A DNA stretch of 35,452 nt from CAZLXG01 sp964563585 (GCA_964563585.1 CAZLXG010000018.1:1-35452); one strand, 5' to 3'; counted from the first letter of the stretch, positions 16,030 to 24,317 are shown. Translations and numbers: made by a program. Notes: generated from the letters alone by a model not told the origin.

Positions 16030-16680
16030 ATGGGCAATTTAAATTTAGTAACCATTATCATTATAGCAGCAAATGTTATTATATCTTATAAAGGTTTTAG
16101 CGATTATAGTTTTTTCGAAAAGTATAAGTTTAATGTTGGTGGCGTAAAACGTGGCGAACAAATTCGATTATTTAGCTCGGGGTTTTTGCATGCAGATAAT
16201 GCGCATTTATTTTTTAACATGTTTTCATTATATATTTTTGCAGATGTAGTTTTTAGCCTTTTAGGTGCTTTTAGTTTTGTAATTATATATGTTGGGAGCT
16301 TATTTTTAGGTAGTTTATTGTCGTTGTATTTTCATAAAGACGAGTATCATTATAGTGCAGTAGGAGCAAGTGGGGCTGTTATGGGAATTATTTATTCTGC
16401 TATTTTGTTGCAGCCAAATATGAGTTTGTATATGTATTTTATTCCAATCCCAATTCCTGCATATATTTTTGGAATAGGCTATTTATTATACTCCATTTAC
16501 GGTATGAAAAAGAAAATTGGTAATATTGGTCACGACGCACATTTTGGTGGAGCAATTGGTGGTTATGTTATTACTTTATTGTTATCGCCTTGGCTGTTAG
16601 AAACGAATTTATTAATGGTTGGTTTATTAGGGTTACCCATTGTATTATTATTTATTTTGAAGAAAGCAGGAAAAATGTAA
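16030..16680 (+). CDS. Rhomboid-family intramembrane serine protease
   Basis: Rhomboids cleave transmembrane segments within the bilayer. This 216-aa protein has the six-helix core with the catalytic serine in GASGAVMG (Ser114) and the catalytic His171 in HDAHFGGAIGG. The upstream conserved stretch SSGFLHADNAHLFFNMFSL matches the L1-loop and helix-2 region, including His and Asn residues that support the oxyanion. The dyad is complete, so it is predicted to be active. ATG 16030 begins shortly before the first membrane segment. The substrate is unknown. It lies divergent from the acyltransferase gene and is followed by a hairpin before a small lipoprotein gene on the opposite strand. Confidence 0.93.
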   Translation: MGNLNLVTIIIIAANVIISYKGFSDYSFFEKYKFNVGGVKRGEQIRLFSSGFLHADNAHLFFNMFSLYIFADVVFSLLGAFSFVIIYVGSLFLGSLLSLYFHKDEYHYSAVGASGAVMGIIYSAILLQPNMSLYMYFIPIPIPAYIFGIGYLLYSIYGMKKKIGNIGHDAHFGGAIGGYVITLLLSPWLLETNLLMVGLLGLPIVLLFILKKAGKM

Positions 16681-16697
16681 GTTTACTAAAAAAAATA

Positions 16698-16727
16698 GGG
16701 CTAAATCAATTATTGAATTAGCTTTTA
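16698..16727. terminator. Bidirectional terminator-like hairpin
   Basis: GCTAAATCAA (16700-16709) pairs with TTGAATTAGC (16713-16722) with one mismatch and a tight loop. It is followed by TTTTA on the plus strand and, after four bases, by an eight-base T run on the minus strand. It lies between the convergent rhomboid and lipoprotein genes. Confidence 0.5.
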
Positions 16728-16768
16728 TATTTTATGGAAGATATTATATTTTTATTTGTAGAAATATT

Positions 16769-16960
16769 CTATGGTTTCAACTTCTTCATCTTCACTACCA
16801 TATAGAGATGTGTATATACAAGTTTTTGGGTGATTTTTTTTGTTATAAGGAATATATTATCAGTAATATATTCCTCTTTAGTAGTGAATTTTACCAATTC
16901 AGTATTACAAGAAAAAATAATAACACTTAGTAAAACGAACAAAATATTTTTTAGTTTCAT
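16769..16960 (-). CDS. Small lipoprotein, probably frameshifted at an A8 tract
   Basis: As read, this encodes 63 aa with a lipoprotein signal peptide MKLKNILFVLLSVIIFSC (Cys18), followed by NTELVKFTTKEEYITDN. After Ile-Thr-Lys-Lys the coding strand has a run of eight A (plus-strand T8 at about 16834-16841). The frame as read continues with a basic, unlikely tail (KLVYTHLYMVVKMKKLKP). Adding one A gives a more natural ending, NHPKTCIYTSLYGSEDEE then VETIEYFYK, stopping at 16752 for a total of 69 aa. This points to a homopolymer sequencing error, a phase-variable tract or a recent frameshift. I do not recognise the protein. A surface or periplasmic lipid-anchored role follows from the signal alone. 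Confidence 0.6.
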   Translation of the reverse strand: MKLKNILFVLLSVIIFSCNTELVKFTTKEEYITDNIFLITKKITQKLVYTHLYMVVKMKKLKP

Positions 16961-17164
16961 GGTAGGTAAATTTTAATAATTGTACTAAGTTTTAAATATT
17001 CAAAAGAAACATTTTGTACTATGGCATAGCTATTGAATTTATAGTATGAATGAATATCTTAATTATGGTTTAAATGGTTGATATTCAGAAGTATAATATT
17101 TTAATAATTTCAGAAAACATAAAGTTGATTTTTGTTTTAATGACAGATTGACTTAAATATATAT

Positions 17165-19615
17165 ATGAAGAAATCTAATTTTATAAGCCTTGACAGTTTG
17201 TCATTACAGGAATTCGATGAAAATTCAGAGTTAATTCCATTAATGACACCTGAAGATGAAGAAGCCATAAATAAGGAAGAATTACCAGAAACATTACCAA
17301 TTCTATCTTTAAGAAATACGGTGTTATTTCCTGGTGTTGTAATTCCAATTACTGCGGGTCGAGATAAATCGATTAAGCTAATAAATGATGCCAATAAAGG
17401 CAGTAAAGTTATTGGTGTGGTTGCGCAGAAAGATGAATCGGTTGAAGACCCATTGGCAAAAGATATTCACGAAACAGGTACAGTTGCTAGAATTTTACGT
17501 GTTTTAAAAATGCCAGATGGGAATGTTACCGTTATTATTCAAGGTAAAAAACGCTTTAAAGTTGCTGAAGTTATTACTGAAGAGCCTTATATGAATGCTA
17601 CTATTCGTGAAGTTCCAGAAGCTAAACCTGAGGTAAATAATAAAGAGTTTTCTGCAATTATTGATTCTATAAAAGAGTTAGCTCTAGAAATTATAAAGGA
17701 AAGTCCAAACATTCCTAGTGAAGCATCTTTTGCAATAAAAAATATTGAAAGCAATTCGTTTTTGGTGAATTTTGTATCATCAAATATGAATCTTTCGGTT
17801 GCCGAAAAACAAACCCTTTTAGAAACCAACGATTTAAAAAGTAGAGCATTAGCAACACTTAAATTTATGAATGTTGAGTTTCAAAAATTAGAACTTAAGA
17901 ATGATATTCAATCTAAAGTTCAAATGGATATGAATCAACAGCAACGTGAATATTTCTTACATCAACAAATGAAAACCATTCAAGAAGAATTGGGTGGCGT
18001 GAGTCATGATGAAGAAATTGAAGAAATGAAAGCGCGTGCTAAAACAAAACTTTGGGACGAAGATGTTGCAAAACATTTTAATAAAGAAATTTCAAAAATG
18101 CAACGTATGAATCCGCAAGTAGCGGAATATTCAATACAACGCAATTATTTAGAGTTATTTTTAGATTTACCTTGGAATGAATATAGTAAGGATAAATTCG
18201 ATTTAAAACGTGCTAAGAAAATACTTGATAGAGATCATTTTGGATTAGAAGATGTAAAACGTAGAATTATAGAATACTTAGCGGTATTGAAATTACGTAA
18301 CGATATGAAATCGCCAATTTTGTGTTTATATGGACCTCCAGGTGTTGGTAAAACTTCATTAGGAAAATCTATAGCAGAAGCATTAGGCAGAGAATATGTG
18401 CGTGTTTCTCTTGGTGGTTTACGTGATGAAGCTGAAATACGTGGACATAGAAAAACATATATTGGTGCTATGCCAGGGCGAATTATTCAAAGTTTAAAAA
18501 AGGCAGGAACATCAAATCCAGTGTTTGTTTTAGATGAAATTGATAAGCTGTCAAATTCACATCAAGGTGACCCTTCATCGGCGATGTTAGAAGTTTTAGA
18601 TCCAGAACAGAATAGTGAGTTTTACGATAACTTTTTAGAAATGGGTTACGACCTATCTAAAGTTATGTTTATAGCAACATCAAATAGTTTGTCAACCATT
18701 CAGCCTGCCTTACTTGATAGAATGGAAATTATTAATGTTACAGGTTATACTATAGAAGAAAAAGTTGAAATTGGTAAACGTCATTTATTGCCAAAACAAC
18801 TAAAAGAGCACGGTTTAACTGAAAAACATATCAAAATAGGAAAACCACAATTAGAAAAAATTGTTGAGGGTTATACTCGTGAATCTGGAGTGCGTGGTTT
18901 AGAAAAGCAAATTGCTAAAATGGTGCGTTATGCGGCTAAAAACATAGCCATGGAAGAGGAGTATAATATCAAAATATCTAACGAAGATATTATTGAAATT
19001 TTAGGTGGCCCAAGATTAGAACGTGATAAATATGAAAATAATAATGTTGCCGGTGTGGTAACAGGTTTAGCTTGGACACGTGTTGGTGGCGATATTTTGT
19101 TTATAGAATCTATTATTTCAAAAGGAAAAGGAACACTTACTATTACTGGGAATTTAGGTAAAGTAATGAAAGAATCTGCTACCATTGCTATGGAATATAT
19201 TAAAGCTAATGCTGAAGAATTTGGTATAAATTCTAATGTTTTCGATAAATACAATGTGCATATTCACGTTCCAGAAGGAGCAACACCAAAAGACGGACCA
19301 AGTGCAGGTGTTACTATGTTAACATCGTTAGTGTCTTTATTTACGCAACGAAAAGTGAAGAAAAGCTTAGCCATGACAGGTGAAATTACACTTCGAGGAA
19401 AAGTATTACCAGTTGGAGGAATTAAAGAAAAAATACTAGCTGCAAAACGTGCACGTATAAAAGAGATTTTACTCTGTGAAGAAAATCGTCGTGATATTGA
19501 CGAAATTAAAGCAGATTATTTGAAAGGACTTACCTTTCATTATGTAACCGATATGAGTGATGTTATAAAAATAGCACTCACAAATCAAAAGGTGAAGAAT
19601 CCGAAGAAATTATAA
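17165..19615 (+). CDS. lon: Lon ATP-dependent protease
   Basis: Lon degrades misfolded and regulatory proteins in the cytosol. The 816-aa chain has the complete LonA layout. The N-terminal substrate-binding domain spans about residues 40-235 (LPILSLRNTVLFPGVVIPIT) and is followed by a helical segment with QQREYFLHQQMKTIQEELG. The AAA+ module has Walker A GPPGVGKT (390-397, Lys396) and Walker B VFVLDEIDKL. The protease domain has GATPKDGPSAGVTML with catalytic Ser713 and GGIKEKILAAKRA with Lys756 as the likely partner (43 residues apart, as in E. coli). Length, motifs and spacing are normal. No clear TAnnTTTG or heat-shock promoter was found in the 204 bp upstream. A strong terminator follows. 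Confidence 0.98.
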   Translation: MKKSNFISLDSLSLQEFDENSELIPLMTPEDEEAINKEELPETLPILSLRNTVLFPGVVIPITAGRDKSIKLINDANKGSKVIGVVAQKDESVEDPLAKDIHETGTVARILRVLKMPDGNVTVIIQGKKRFKVAEVITEEPYMNATIREVPEAKPEVNNKEFSAIIDSIKELALEIIKESPNIPSEASFAIKNIESNSFLVNFVSSNMNLSVAEKQTLLETNDLKSRALATLKFMNVEFQKLELKNDIQSKVQMDMNQQQREYFLHQQMKTIQEELGGVSHDEEIEEMKARAKTKLWDEDVAKHFNKEISKMQRMNPQVAEYSIQRNYLELFLDLPWNEYSKDKFDLKRAKKILDRDHFGLEDVKRRIIEYLAVLKLRNDMKSPILCLYGPPGVGKTSLGKSIAEALGREYVRVSLGGLRDEAEIRGHRKTYIGAMPGRIIQSLKKAGTSNPVFVLDEIDKLSNSHQGDPSSAMLEVLDPEQNSEFYDNFLEMGYDLSKVMFIATSNSLSTIQPALLDRMEIINVTGYTIEEKVEIGKRHLLPKQLKEHGLTEKHIKIGKPQLEKIVEGYTRESGVRGLEKQIAKMVRYAAKNIAMEEEYNIKISNEDIIEILGGPRLERDKYENNNVAGVVTGLAWTRVGGDILFIESIISKGKGTLTITGNLGKVMKESATIAMEYIKANAEEFGINSNVFDKYNVHIHVPEGATPKDGPSAGVTMLTSLVSLFTQRKVKKSLAMTGEITLRGKVLPVGGIKEKILAAKRARIKEILLCEENRRDIDEIKADYLKGLTFHYVTDMSDVIKIALTNQKVKNPKKL

Positions 19616-19628
19616 AATAAAGAAATTC

Positions 19629-19657
19629 AAAACCTCGAATTATTTCGAGGTTTTTTT
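19629..19657 (+). terminator. Intrinsic terminator after lon
   Basis: AAAACCTCGAA, loop TTAT, then TTCGAGG and seven T. The GC-rich core CCTCGAA/TTCGAGG is perfect, and the U-tract follows directly. It lies 14 bp after the lon stop and separates lon from porQ. Confidence 0.9.
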
Positions 19658-19723
19658 ATGATTTAAAATAAAAGATACTAGATTTCGTTTTAAGATAGAT
19701 TTACTTACTTTGTGTCCGTAAAT

Positions 19724-20743
19724 ATGCTAAAGAAAATTATCGCACTTTTTTGTTTGTTTATTTCTACATCAACTATAGCTCAAGTTGGGGGAGAAGCTAC
19801 ATACCAATTTCTTAATTTGGTGTCATCGCCTCGTCAAGCAGCTTTGGGAGGAAAAGTGCTTACCAATGTAGATTACGACGTTACCCAGGCACTTTATAAT
19901 CCAGCAACTATAAATGTTGATATGGACAATCAATTAGCTTTAAATTACACAAGCTATTTAGGAGGCATCGGTTATGGTACAGCTGCGTATGCGTATACCG
20001 TTGATAGACATACACAAACTTTTCATGCAGGTATTACTTATATTAATTATGGATCGTTTGATGGTTATGATGAAAACGGAAATGAAACTGGAACATTTTC
20101 GGGTAACGAAGCAGCATTATCTTTTGGTTATGCAACACAAATAGGCTATTCCGATTTTTATATTGGTGCTAATGTGAAACTTATTACATCAAAATTAGAG
20201 CAATACAGTTCGTTTGGTGCAGCAGCAGATATAGGATTGCTTTATATAAATGAAAATTTAGATTTTAATGCAGCTTTAGTTGTTAGAAATATGGGAACAC
20301 AAATCACAACTTATGCAGGTTTATATGAACCACTTCCTTTTGAAATAGATTTTGGTATGTCGCAAACCTTAGAACACGTACCAATTAGATGGCATGTTAC
20401 TTTTGAAAATCTTCAAGATTGGCCAATAGCAAGACCAAACCCCGCTCGTGCCACAAGTGATTTGAGTGGAAATCAATCACAAGAAAAAATAGGTTTTTTA
20501 GGACAAGTGATTCGTCATACTATTTTGGGAGCCGAATTATTTCCCGAAGGTGGATTTAATATCAGATTAGGTTATAATTTCCGTAGGTCGGAAGAATTAA
20601 GAATTGTAGACCAACGTAATTTTTCAGGTTTGTCTGCGGGTATTTCAATAAAAATGAATAAAATGCGCTTTAGCTATACGCATGCAAAATATACAAGTGC
20701 AGGAAATTCAAACTTTTTTGGATTACAAATAGATTTACAATAA
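19724..20743 (+). CDS. porQ: Type IX secretion system protein PorQ
   Basis: PorQ is an outer-membrane protein of the T9SS attachment complex, which acts with PorU, PorV and PorZ when cargo is released or anchored at the cell surface. The 339-aa protein has a signal peptide (MLKKIIALFCLFISTSTIAQ) and the family opening VGGEATYQFLNLVSSPRQAA, followed by LYNPATINVD, NYTSYLGGIGYGTAAYAY and repeated amphipathic strands consistent with a FadL-like barrel (ITYINYGSFDGYDENGNE). GTG 19712 would add four residues, but ATG 19724 directly precedes the signal peptide and is preferred. The next gene is cmk, 19 bp downstream; porQ-cmk adjacency is also known from Porphyromonas, supporting the identification. 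Confidence 0.93.
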   Translation: MLKKIIALFCLFISTSTIAQVGGEATYQFLNLVSSPRQAALGGKVLTNVDYDVTQALYNPATINVDMDNQLALNYTSYLGGIGYGTAAYAYTVDRHTQTFHAGITYINYGSFDGYDENGNETGTFSGNEAALSFGYATQIGYSDFYIGANVKLITSKLEQYSSFGAAADIGLLYINENLDFNAALVVRNMGTQITTYAGLYEPLPFEIDFGMSQTLEHVPIRWHVTFENLQDWPIARPNPARATSDLSGNQSQEKIGFLGQVIRHTILGAELFPEGGFNIRLGYNFRRSEELRIVDQRNFSGLSAGISIKMNKMRFSYTHAKYTSAGNSNFFGLQIDLQ

Positions 20744-20762
20744 ATAAGTATTTTTGTTTTAT

Positions 20763-21458
20763 ATGAATAAAATTACCATTGCCATAGACGGATTTTCTTC
20801 AACAGGAAAAAGTACAGTAGCAAAACAGATTGCAAAGCATTTAGGTTATGTATATGTCGATTCTGGTGCAATGTATAGATCTGTTACGTTTTATGCCATG
20901 GAAAACGGTTTTATAGATGAGAATCATTTTAATATTGAAGGTTTAGTGTCTCAATTACATAATATTCAAATTAGCTTCGTGTTTAATCAAGATTTAGGTT
21001 TTGCTGAAGTGTATTTAAATGGTAATAATATTGAAAAACAAATCCGCACGTTAGAAGTGTCAGGTTTTGTTAGTAAAGTGGCTACTATTTCAGAAGTACG
21101 CTACCAGTTAGTAAAACAACAGCAAAAAATGGGAGAAGACAAAGGCGTTGTTATGGATGGACGCGATATTGGAACGGTTGTTTTTCCTAAGGCAGCACTT
21201 AAAATATTTATGACCGCTTCTGCGGAAAAAAGAGCAACCAGACGTTTTGATGAACTTATTGAACGTGGAGAAGATGTTAAATATGAAGCTGTTTTACACA
21301 ATGTGCAAGAGCGTGATTATATAGATTCTAATAGAAAAGATTCTCCTTTAGTTAAAGCTGATGATGCTATAGAAATTGATACTTCAGATTTATCAAGAGA
21401 GCAACAATTTGATAAAATATTGGAGTTAGTAACGATGACTTTAGAAGACAACGAATAG
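20763..21458 (+). CDS. cmk: Cytidylate kinase
   Basis: Cmk phosphorylates CMP and dCMP to the diphosphates, feeding RNA, DNA and phospholipid precursor pools. The protein (231 aa from ATG 20763) has the P-loop GFSSTGKST, followed by YVDSGAMYRSVTFYAM, VMDGRDIGTVVFPKA and RATRRFDELIERG in the order of the family. A TTG at 20754 could add three residues but lies in the spacer after porQ, so the ATG is preferred. TATTTTTG (20749-20756) resembles a -7 element that would start transcription at about the ATG itself; it may be fortuitous, since cmk can be read through from porQ. Confidence 0.96.
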   Translation: MNKITIAIDGFSSTGKSTVAKQIAKHLGYVYVDSGAMYRSVTFYAMENGFIDENHFNIEGLVSQLHNIQISFVFNQDLGFAEVYLNGNNIEKQIRTLEVSGFVSKVATISEVRYQLVKQQQKMGEDKGVVMDGRDIGTVVFPKAALKIFMTASAEKRATRRFDELIERGEDVKYEAVLHNVQERDYIDSNRKDSPLVKADDAIEIDTSDLSREQQFDKILELVTMTLEDNE

Positions 21459-21494
21459 CTAATTTATCTCTTTGATTTGATTTCCCTTTTTTTA

Positions 21495-21509
21495 TTTCCG
21501 CGAAAGCGA
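21495..21509. repeat. First copy of 15-bp TTTCCGCGAAAGCGA repeat
   Basis: Identical 15-mer to 21698-21712. It contains CGC-GAAA-GCG, a short stem capped by a GNRA-type loop. It lies between cmk and the rpsA promoter. Short intergenic repeats with CGCGAAAGCG cores are common in flavobacterial genomes. Confidence 0.6.
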
Positions 21510-21540
21510 TTTTATCTTCATTCATTTTAAAACCAAATAG

Positions 21541-21571
21541 TTGTTAATAATAGAATATAATTGTATTTTTG
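21541..21571 (+). promoter_or_regulatory. Promoter of rpsA
   Basis: TTG (21541-21543), a 20-bp spacer, then TATTTTTG (21564-21571) is a perfect Bacteroidota housekeeping promoter (TTG-N20-TAnnTTTG). Transcription should start near 21578, leaving a leader of about 160 nt before the rpsA ATG. Confidence 0.8.
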
Positions 21572-21574
21572 CGC

Positions 21575-21738
21575 TCCTTTTGGCGAATTTTGGAAAGAAA
21601 AAGGAACTTAAAAACAAACAATTTTAACCCTTCTGTGTGGTTATCGTTTTAAATTTTCCTAAGAGCATACAGAATACAAAAACGTAGTATAATTACGTTT
21701 CCGCGAAAGCGAAACATTTATATTACATTATAACTTAA
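21575..21738 (+). promoter_or_regulatory. Structured 5' leader of rpsA
   Basis: The predicted 160-nt untranslated leader opens with a stem TCCTTTT (21575-21581) / AAAAGGA (21599-21605). It ends with GTTTCCGC-GAAA-GCGAAAC (21697-21714), a seven-pair hairpin with one bulged C and a GAAA loop, 24 nt before the ATG. The 3' hairpin contains the second copy of the repeat found at 21495-21509. Since S1 represses its own synthesis through leader structure in E. coli, an autoregulatory role is plausible here but is inference. Confidence 0.5.
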
Positions 21739-23571
21739 ATGGCTGAAAAAGCAAAAAAAGCTGAAGTTGAAGTAGTAGATGCTCCAACAGTAGAAGCTCC
21801 AGTAGTATCTGAAGCTCAAGCAAATCCTGAAAAATTCTTAAAAGACTTTAACTGGCACAATTACGAAGAAGGAATTGATGAGGTTGATGACAAACAACTT
21901 AAAGAATTTGAAAAATTAGTAGCAGATAACTTCGTTGACACACTTAATGATGAAGTTGTAGATGGTACGGTTGTGCATATTTCTGATAGAGATGCAATCA
22001 TCGATATCAATGCAAAATCTGAAGGTGTTATTTCGTTAAACGAATTTCGCTACAACCCAGGTTTAAAAGTAGGAGACAAAGTAGAAGTATTAATTGATGT
22101 GCGTGAAGATGCAACAGGACAATTAATATTATCTCACAGAAAAGCTCGTGTAATTAAAGCATGGGAACGTGTTAATACTGCTCACGATACAGGAGAAATC
22201 GTAAACGGTTTTGTTAAATGTAGAACTAAAGGTGGTATGATTGTAGATGTTTTTGGAATTGAAGCATTCTTACCAGGTTCTCAAATTGATGTTAAACCAA
22301 TTAGAGATTACGACCAGTATGTAAATAAAACTATGGAATTCAAGGTTGTGAAAATTAACCACGAATTTAAAAACGTAGTAGTTTCTCATAAAGCTCTTAT
22401 TGAAGCTGATATTGAAGAACAAAAGAAAGAAATCATCAGCCAATTAGAAAAAGGACAAGTATTAGAAGGTATTGTGAAAAACATTACTTCTTATGGTGTG
22501 TTTATCGATCTTGGTGGTGTAGATGGTTTAGTTCATATTACAGATTTATCTTGGTCTAGAATTAATCATCCAAACGAGATTGTAGAATTAGATCAAAAAC
22601 TTAATGTTGTAATACTTGATTTTGATGAAAACAAATCTAGAATCCAATTAGGTTTAAAACAATTAAGCAAGCATCCTTGGGAAGCTTTATCAGAAGATGT
22701 TAAAATTGGAGATAAAGTTAAAGGTAGAGTTGTTGTAATTGCAGATTATGGTGCATTTATAGAAGTAGTAGAAGGTGTTGAAGGATTAGTTCACGTAAGT
22801 GAAATGTCTTGGTCTACACATTTACGTTCTGCACAAGATTTTGTTTCTGTTGGAGATGAGATTGATGCAGTAATCTTAACTTTAGATAGAGAAGATCGTA
22901 AAATGTCTCTTGGTATTAAGCAATTAACACCAGATCCATGGACAGATATTACAACTAAATATTCAGTAGGTTCAAACCACAAAGGTATTGTACGTAACTT
23001 TACAAACTTTGGTGTTTTTGTTGAATTAGAAGAAGGTATTGACGGATTAATTTATATCTCAGATTTATCTTGGACTAAGAAAATCAAACACCCATCTGAG
23101 TTCTGTTCAGTAGGCGATACGCTTGATGTAGTAGTATTAGAGTTAGATGTTGAAGGACGTAAATTAAGTTTAGGTCATAAACAAACAACTGAAAATCCTT
23201 GGGATAAATACGAAACTGAATTTGCTTTAGGAACTGTACATACAGCTGCTATTGGAGAAATTGTTGATAAAGGTGCAACTATCGATTTCAATGAAGATAT
23301 TGTAGCATTTGTTCCTTCGCGTCATCTTGAAAAAGAAGATGGAAATAAACTTAAAAAAGGTGATAGTGCCGATTTTAAAATTATTGAATTCAACAAAGAG
23401 TTTAAACGTGTAGTAGCTTCACATACAGCAATATTTAAAGCTGAAGAAGTTGCAAATGTAAAAGCAGCAGTTAAAAAAGCGGCTAGTGCAGCAGCAGAAG
23501 CTAAGCCAACACTTGGTGATGCTAATGAAGCTTTACAAGCTCTTAAAGATAAATTAGACGGAAAGAAATAA
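21739..23571 (+). CDS. rpsA: 30S ribosomal protein S1
   Basis: S1 binds mRNA on the small ribosomal subunit. The 610-aa protein begins with an Ala/Glu/Val-rich extension (MAEKAKKAEVEVVDAPTVEA) before six S1 OB-fold domains at about residues 73-142, 157-221, 243-312, 328-399, 415-486 and 502-565. Domains 3-5 are the most canonical (GIVKNITSYGVFIDLGGVDG, GRVVVIADYGAFIEVVEG, GIVRNFTNFGVFVELEEG). The tail is rich in Ala and Lys. Six domains make this a full-length S1. It has its own strong promoter, a long leader and a clear terminator, so it is monocistronic and highly expressed. Confidence 0.97.
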   Translation: MAEKAKKAEVEVVDAPTVEAPVVSEAQANPEKFLKDFNWHNYEEGIDEVDDKQLKEFEKLVADNFVDTLNDEVVDGTVVHISDRDAIIDINAKSEGVISLNEFRYNPGLKVGDKVEVLIDVREDATGQLILSHRKARVIKAWERVNTAHDTGEIVNGFVKCRTKGGMIVDVFGIEAFLPGSQIDVKPIRDYDQYVNKTMEFKVVKINHEFKNVVVSHKALIEADIEEQKKEIISQLEKGQVLEGIVKNITSYGVFIDLGGVDGLVHITDLSWSRINHPNEIVELDQKLNVVILDFDENKSRIQLGLKQLSKHPWEALSEDVKIGDKVKGRVVVIADYGAFIEVVEGVEGLVHVSEMSWSTHLRSAQDFVSVGDEIDAVILTLDREDRKMSLGIKQLTPDPWTDITTKYSVGSNHKGIVRNFTNFGVFVELEEGIDGLIYISDLSWTKKIKHPSEFCSVGDTLDVVVLELDVEGRKLSLGHKQTTENPWDKYETEFALGTVHTAAIGEIVDKGATIDFNEDIVAFVPSRHLEKEDGNKLKKGDSADFKIIEFNKEFKRVVASHTAIFKAEEVANVKAAVKKAASAAAEAKPTLGDANEALQALKDKLDGKK

Positions 23572-23592
23572 TTTCCGATACTTTATAAAATT

Positions 23593-23623
23593 AAAAGCCT
23601 TCAAGAAATTGAAGGCTTTTTTT
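23593..23623 (+). terminator. Intrinsic terminator of rpsA
   Basis: AAAAGCCTTCAA (23593-23604), loop GAAA, TTGAAGGCTTTT (23609-23620), then further T. The 12-bp stem is perfect, with a stable GAAA tetraloop. It lies 21 bp after the rpsA stop. Confidence 0.93.
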
Positions 23624-23626
23624 GTT

Positions 23627-23668
23627 TGTCATTCCGTAGCCTGTACTGAACTCGGTCGAAGTATGACA
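23627..23668. repeat. Dispersed-type palindromic repeat upstream of pyrR
   Basis: TGTCATTCCGTAGCCTGTAC followed by TGAACTCGGTCGAAGTATGACA has TGTCAT/ATGACA arms at its ends. The core resembles the CTTCGAC...CTCAGTACAGG repeat scattered through many bacterial genomes. It lies directly after the rpsA terminator and 100 bp before pyrR. Its GC content stands out from the surrounding intergenic DNA. Confidence 0.55.
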
Positions 23669-23736
23669 GGAATACACTTATTTAAACGAGTTGTTTTCTT
23701 TTAAAATTTTATCTATAAATTTGTAATATATTATAT

Positions 23737-23744
23737 TACCTTTG
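23737..23744 (+). promoter_or_regulatory. -7 promoter element of the pyrR operon
   Basis: TACCTTTG is an exact TAnnTTTG match 27 bp upstream of the pyrR ATG. Predicted transcription start is near 23751, leaving a leader of about 20 nt. A TTG at 23721 is only 13 bp upstream, so the -33 box is weak. Confidence 0.5.
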
Positions 23745-23771
23745 CTTACCAAATACGTTTGGATAGTAAAT

Positions 23772-24311
23772 ATGAGTCAAAAAGTTTTACTTAACGCAAA
23801 AGAGGTAAACATCATTCTTCATAGATTGGCTTGTCAACTTATTGAAAAACATACCGACTTTTCAAATACCGTTTTAATAGGCTTACAGCCGCGTGGTATA
23901 TTTTTAGCAAATCGATTAGCAAAAATATTAACGGAAGATTATAAAATCAAGAATATAAAATTGGGATATTTAGATATCACATTTTATAGAGATGATTTTC
24001 GTCGTGGAGAAAAACCCTTAGAAGCCAATACAACAAAAATAAATTTTATAGTAGAAGATAAAAACATTGTATTTATTGATGATGTTTTATATACAGGAAG
24101 AAGTATTAGAGCTGCATTAACAGCAATACAATCGTTTGGAAGACCTAACGAAATAGAGCTGTTAACTTTAATTGATAGGCGTTTTAGTAGGCATTTGCCA
24201 ATACAACCAAACTATAAAGGAAGGCAGGTAGATGTAATAAATAATGAAAAAGTAAAAGTACATTGGAACGAAAATGAAAATGAAGATGTGGTTTACTTAA
24301 TTGAAAAATAA
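23772..24311 (+). CDS. pyrR: PyrR-type uracil phosphoribosyltransferase / regulator
   Basis: PyrR proteins make UMP from uracil and PRPP and, in Firmicutes, bind pyr mRNA to cause attenuation. From ATG 23772 this is 179 aa: KVLLNAKEVNIILHRLACQL at the start, LIGLQPRGIFLANRLA, GYLDITFYRDDFRR and the PRPP loop VFIDDVLYTGRS (from about residue 100). A TTG at 23742 would add ten residues but lies inside the -7 element, so it is rejected. It is the first gene of pyrR-pyrB-STAS-like, with pyrB 6 bp downstream, supporting a pyrimidine role. The leader is too short for a Firmicutes-style attenuator, so its regulatory function may differ or be lost. Confidence 0.93.
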   Translation: MSQKVLLNAKEVNIILHRLACQLIEKHTDFSNTVLIGLQPRGIFLANRLAKILTEDYKIKNIKLGYLDITFYRDDFRRGEKPLEANTTKINFIVEDKNIVFIDDVLYTGRSIRAALTAIQSFGRPNEIELLTLIDRRFSRHLPIQPNYKGRQVDVINNEKVKVHWNENENEDVVYLIEK

Positions 24312-24317
24312 CAAACA

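Noticed and set aside
17137..17394. 85-aa minus-strand frame over the lon start
   Set aside because: It overlaps the conserved lon N-terminus on the other strand and has no recognisable features.
18928..19254. 108-aa open frame antisense to lon
   Set aside because: It lies wholly inside the strongly conserved protease region of lon and has no recognisable domain. It is a shadow of lon codon structure.
19712..19723. GTG start for porQ
   Set aside because: It would add only four residues before the signal peptide. The ATG gives a standard signal-peptide start.
23742..23771. TTG start adding ten residues to PyrR
   Set aside because: The TTG is part of the TACCTTTG promoter element, and the extra residues do not match the family. 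ATG 23772 fits the PyrR N-terminus.
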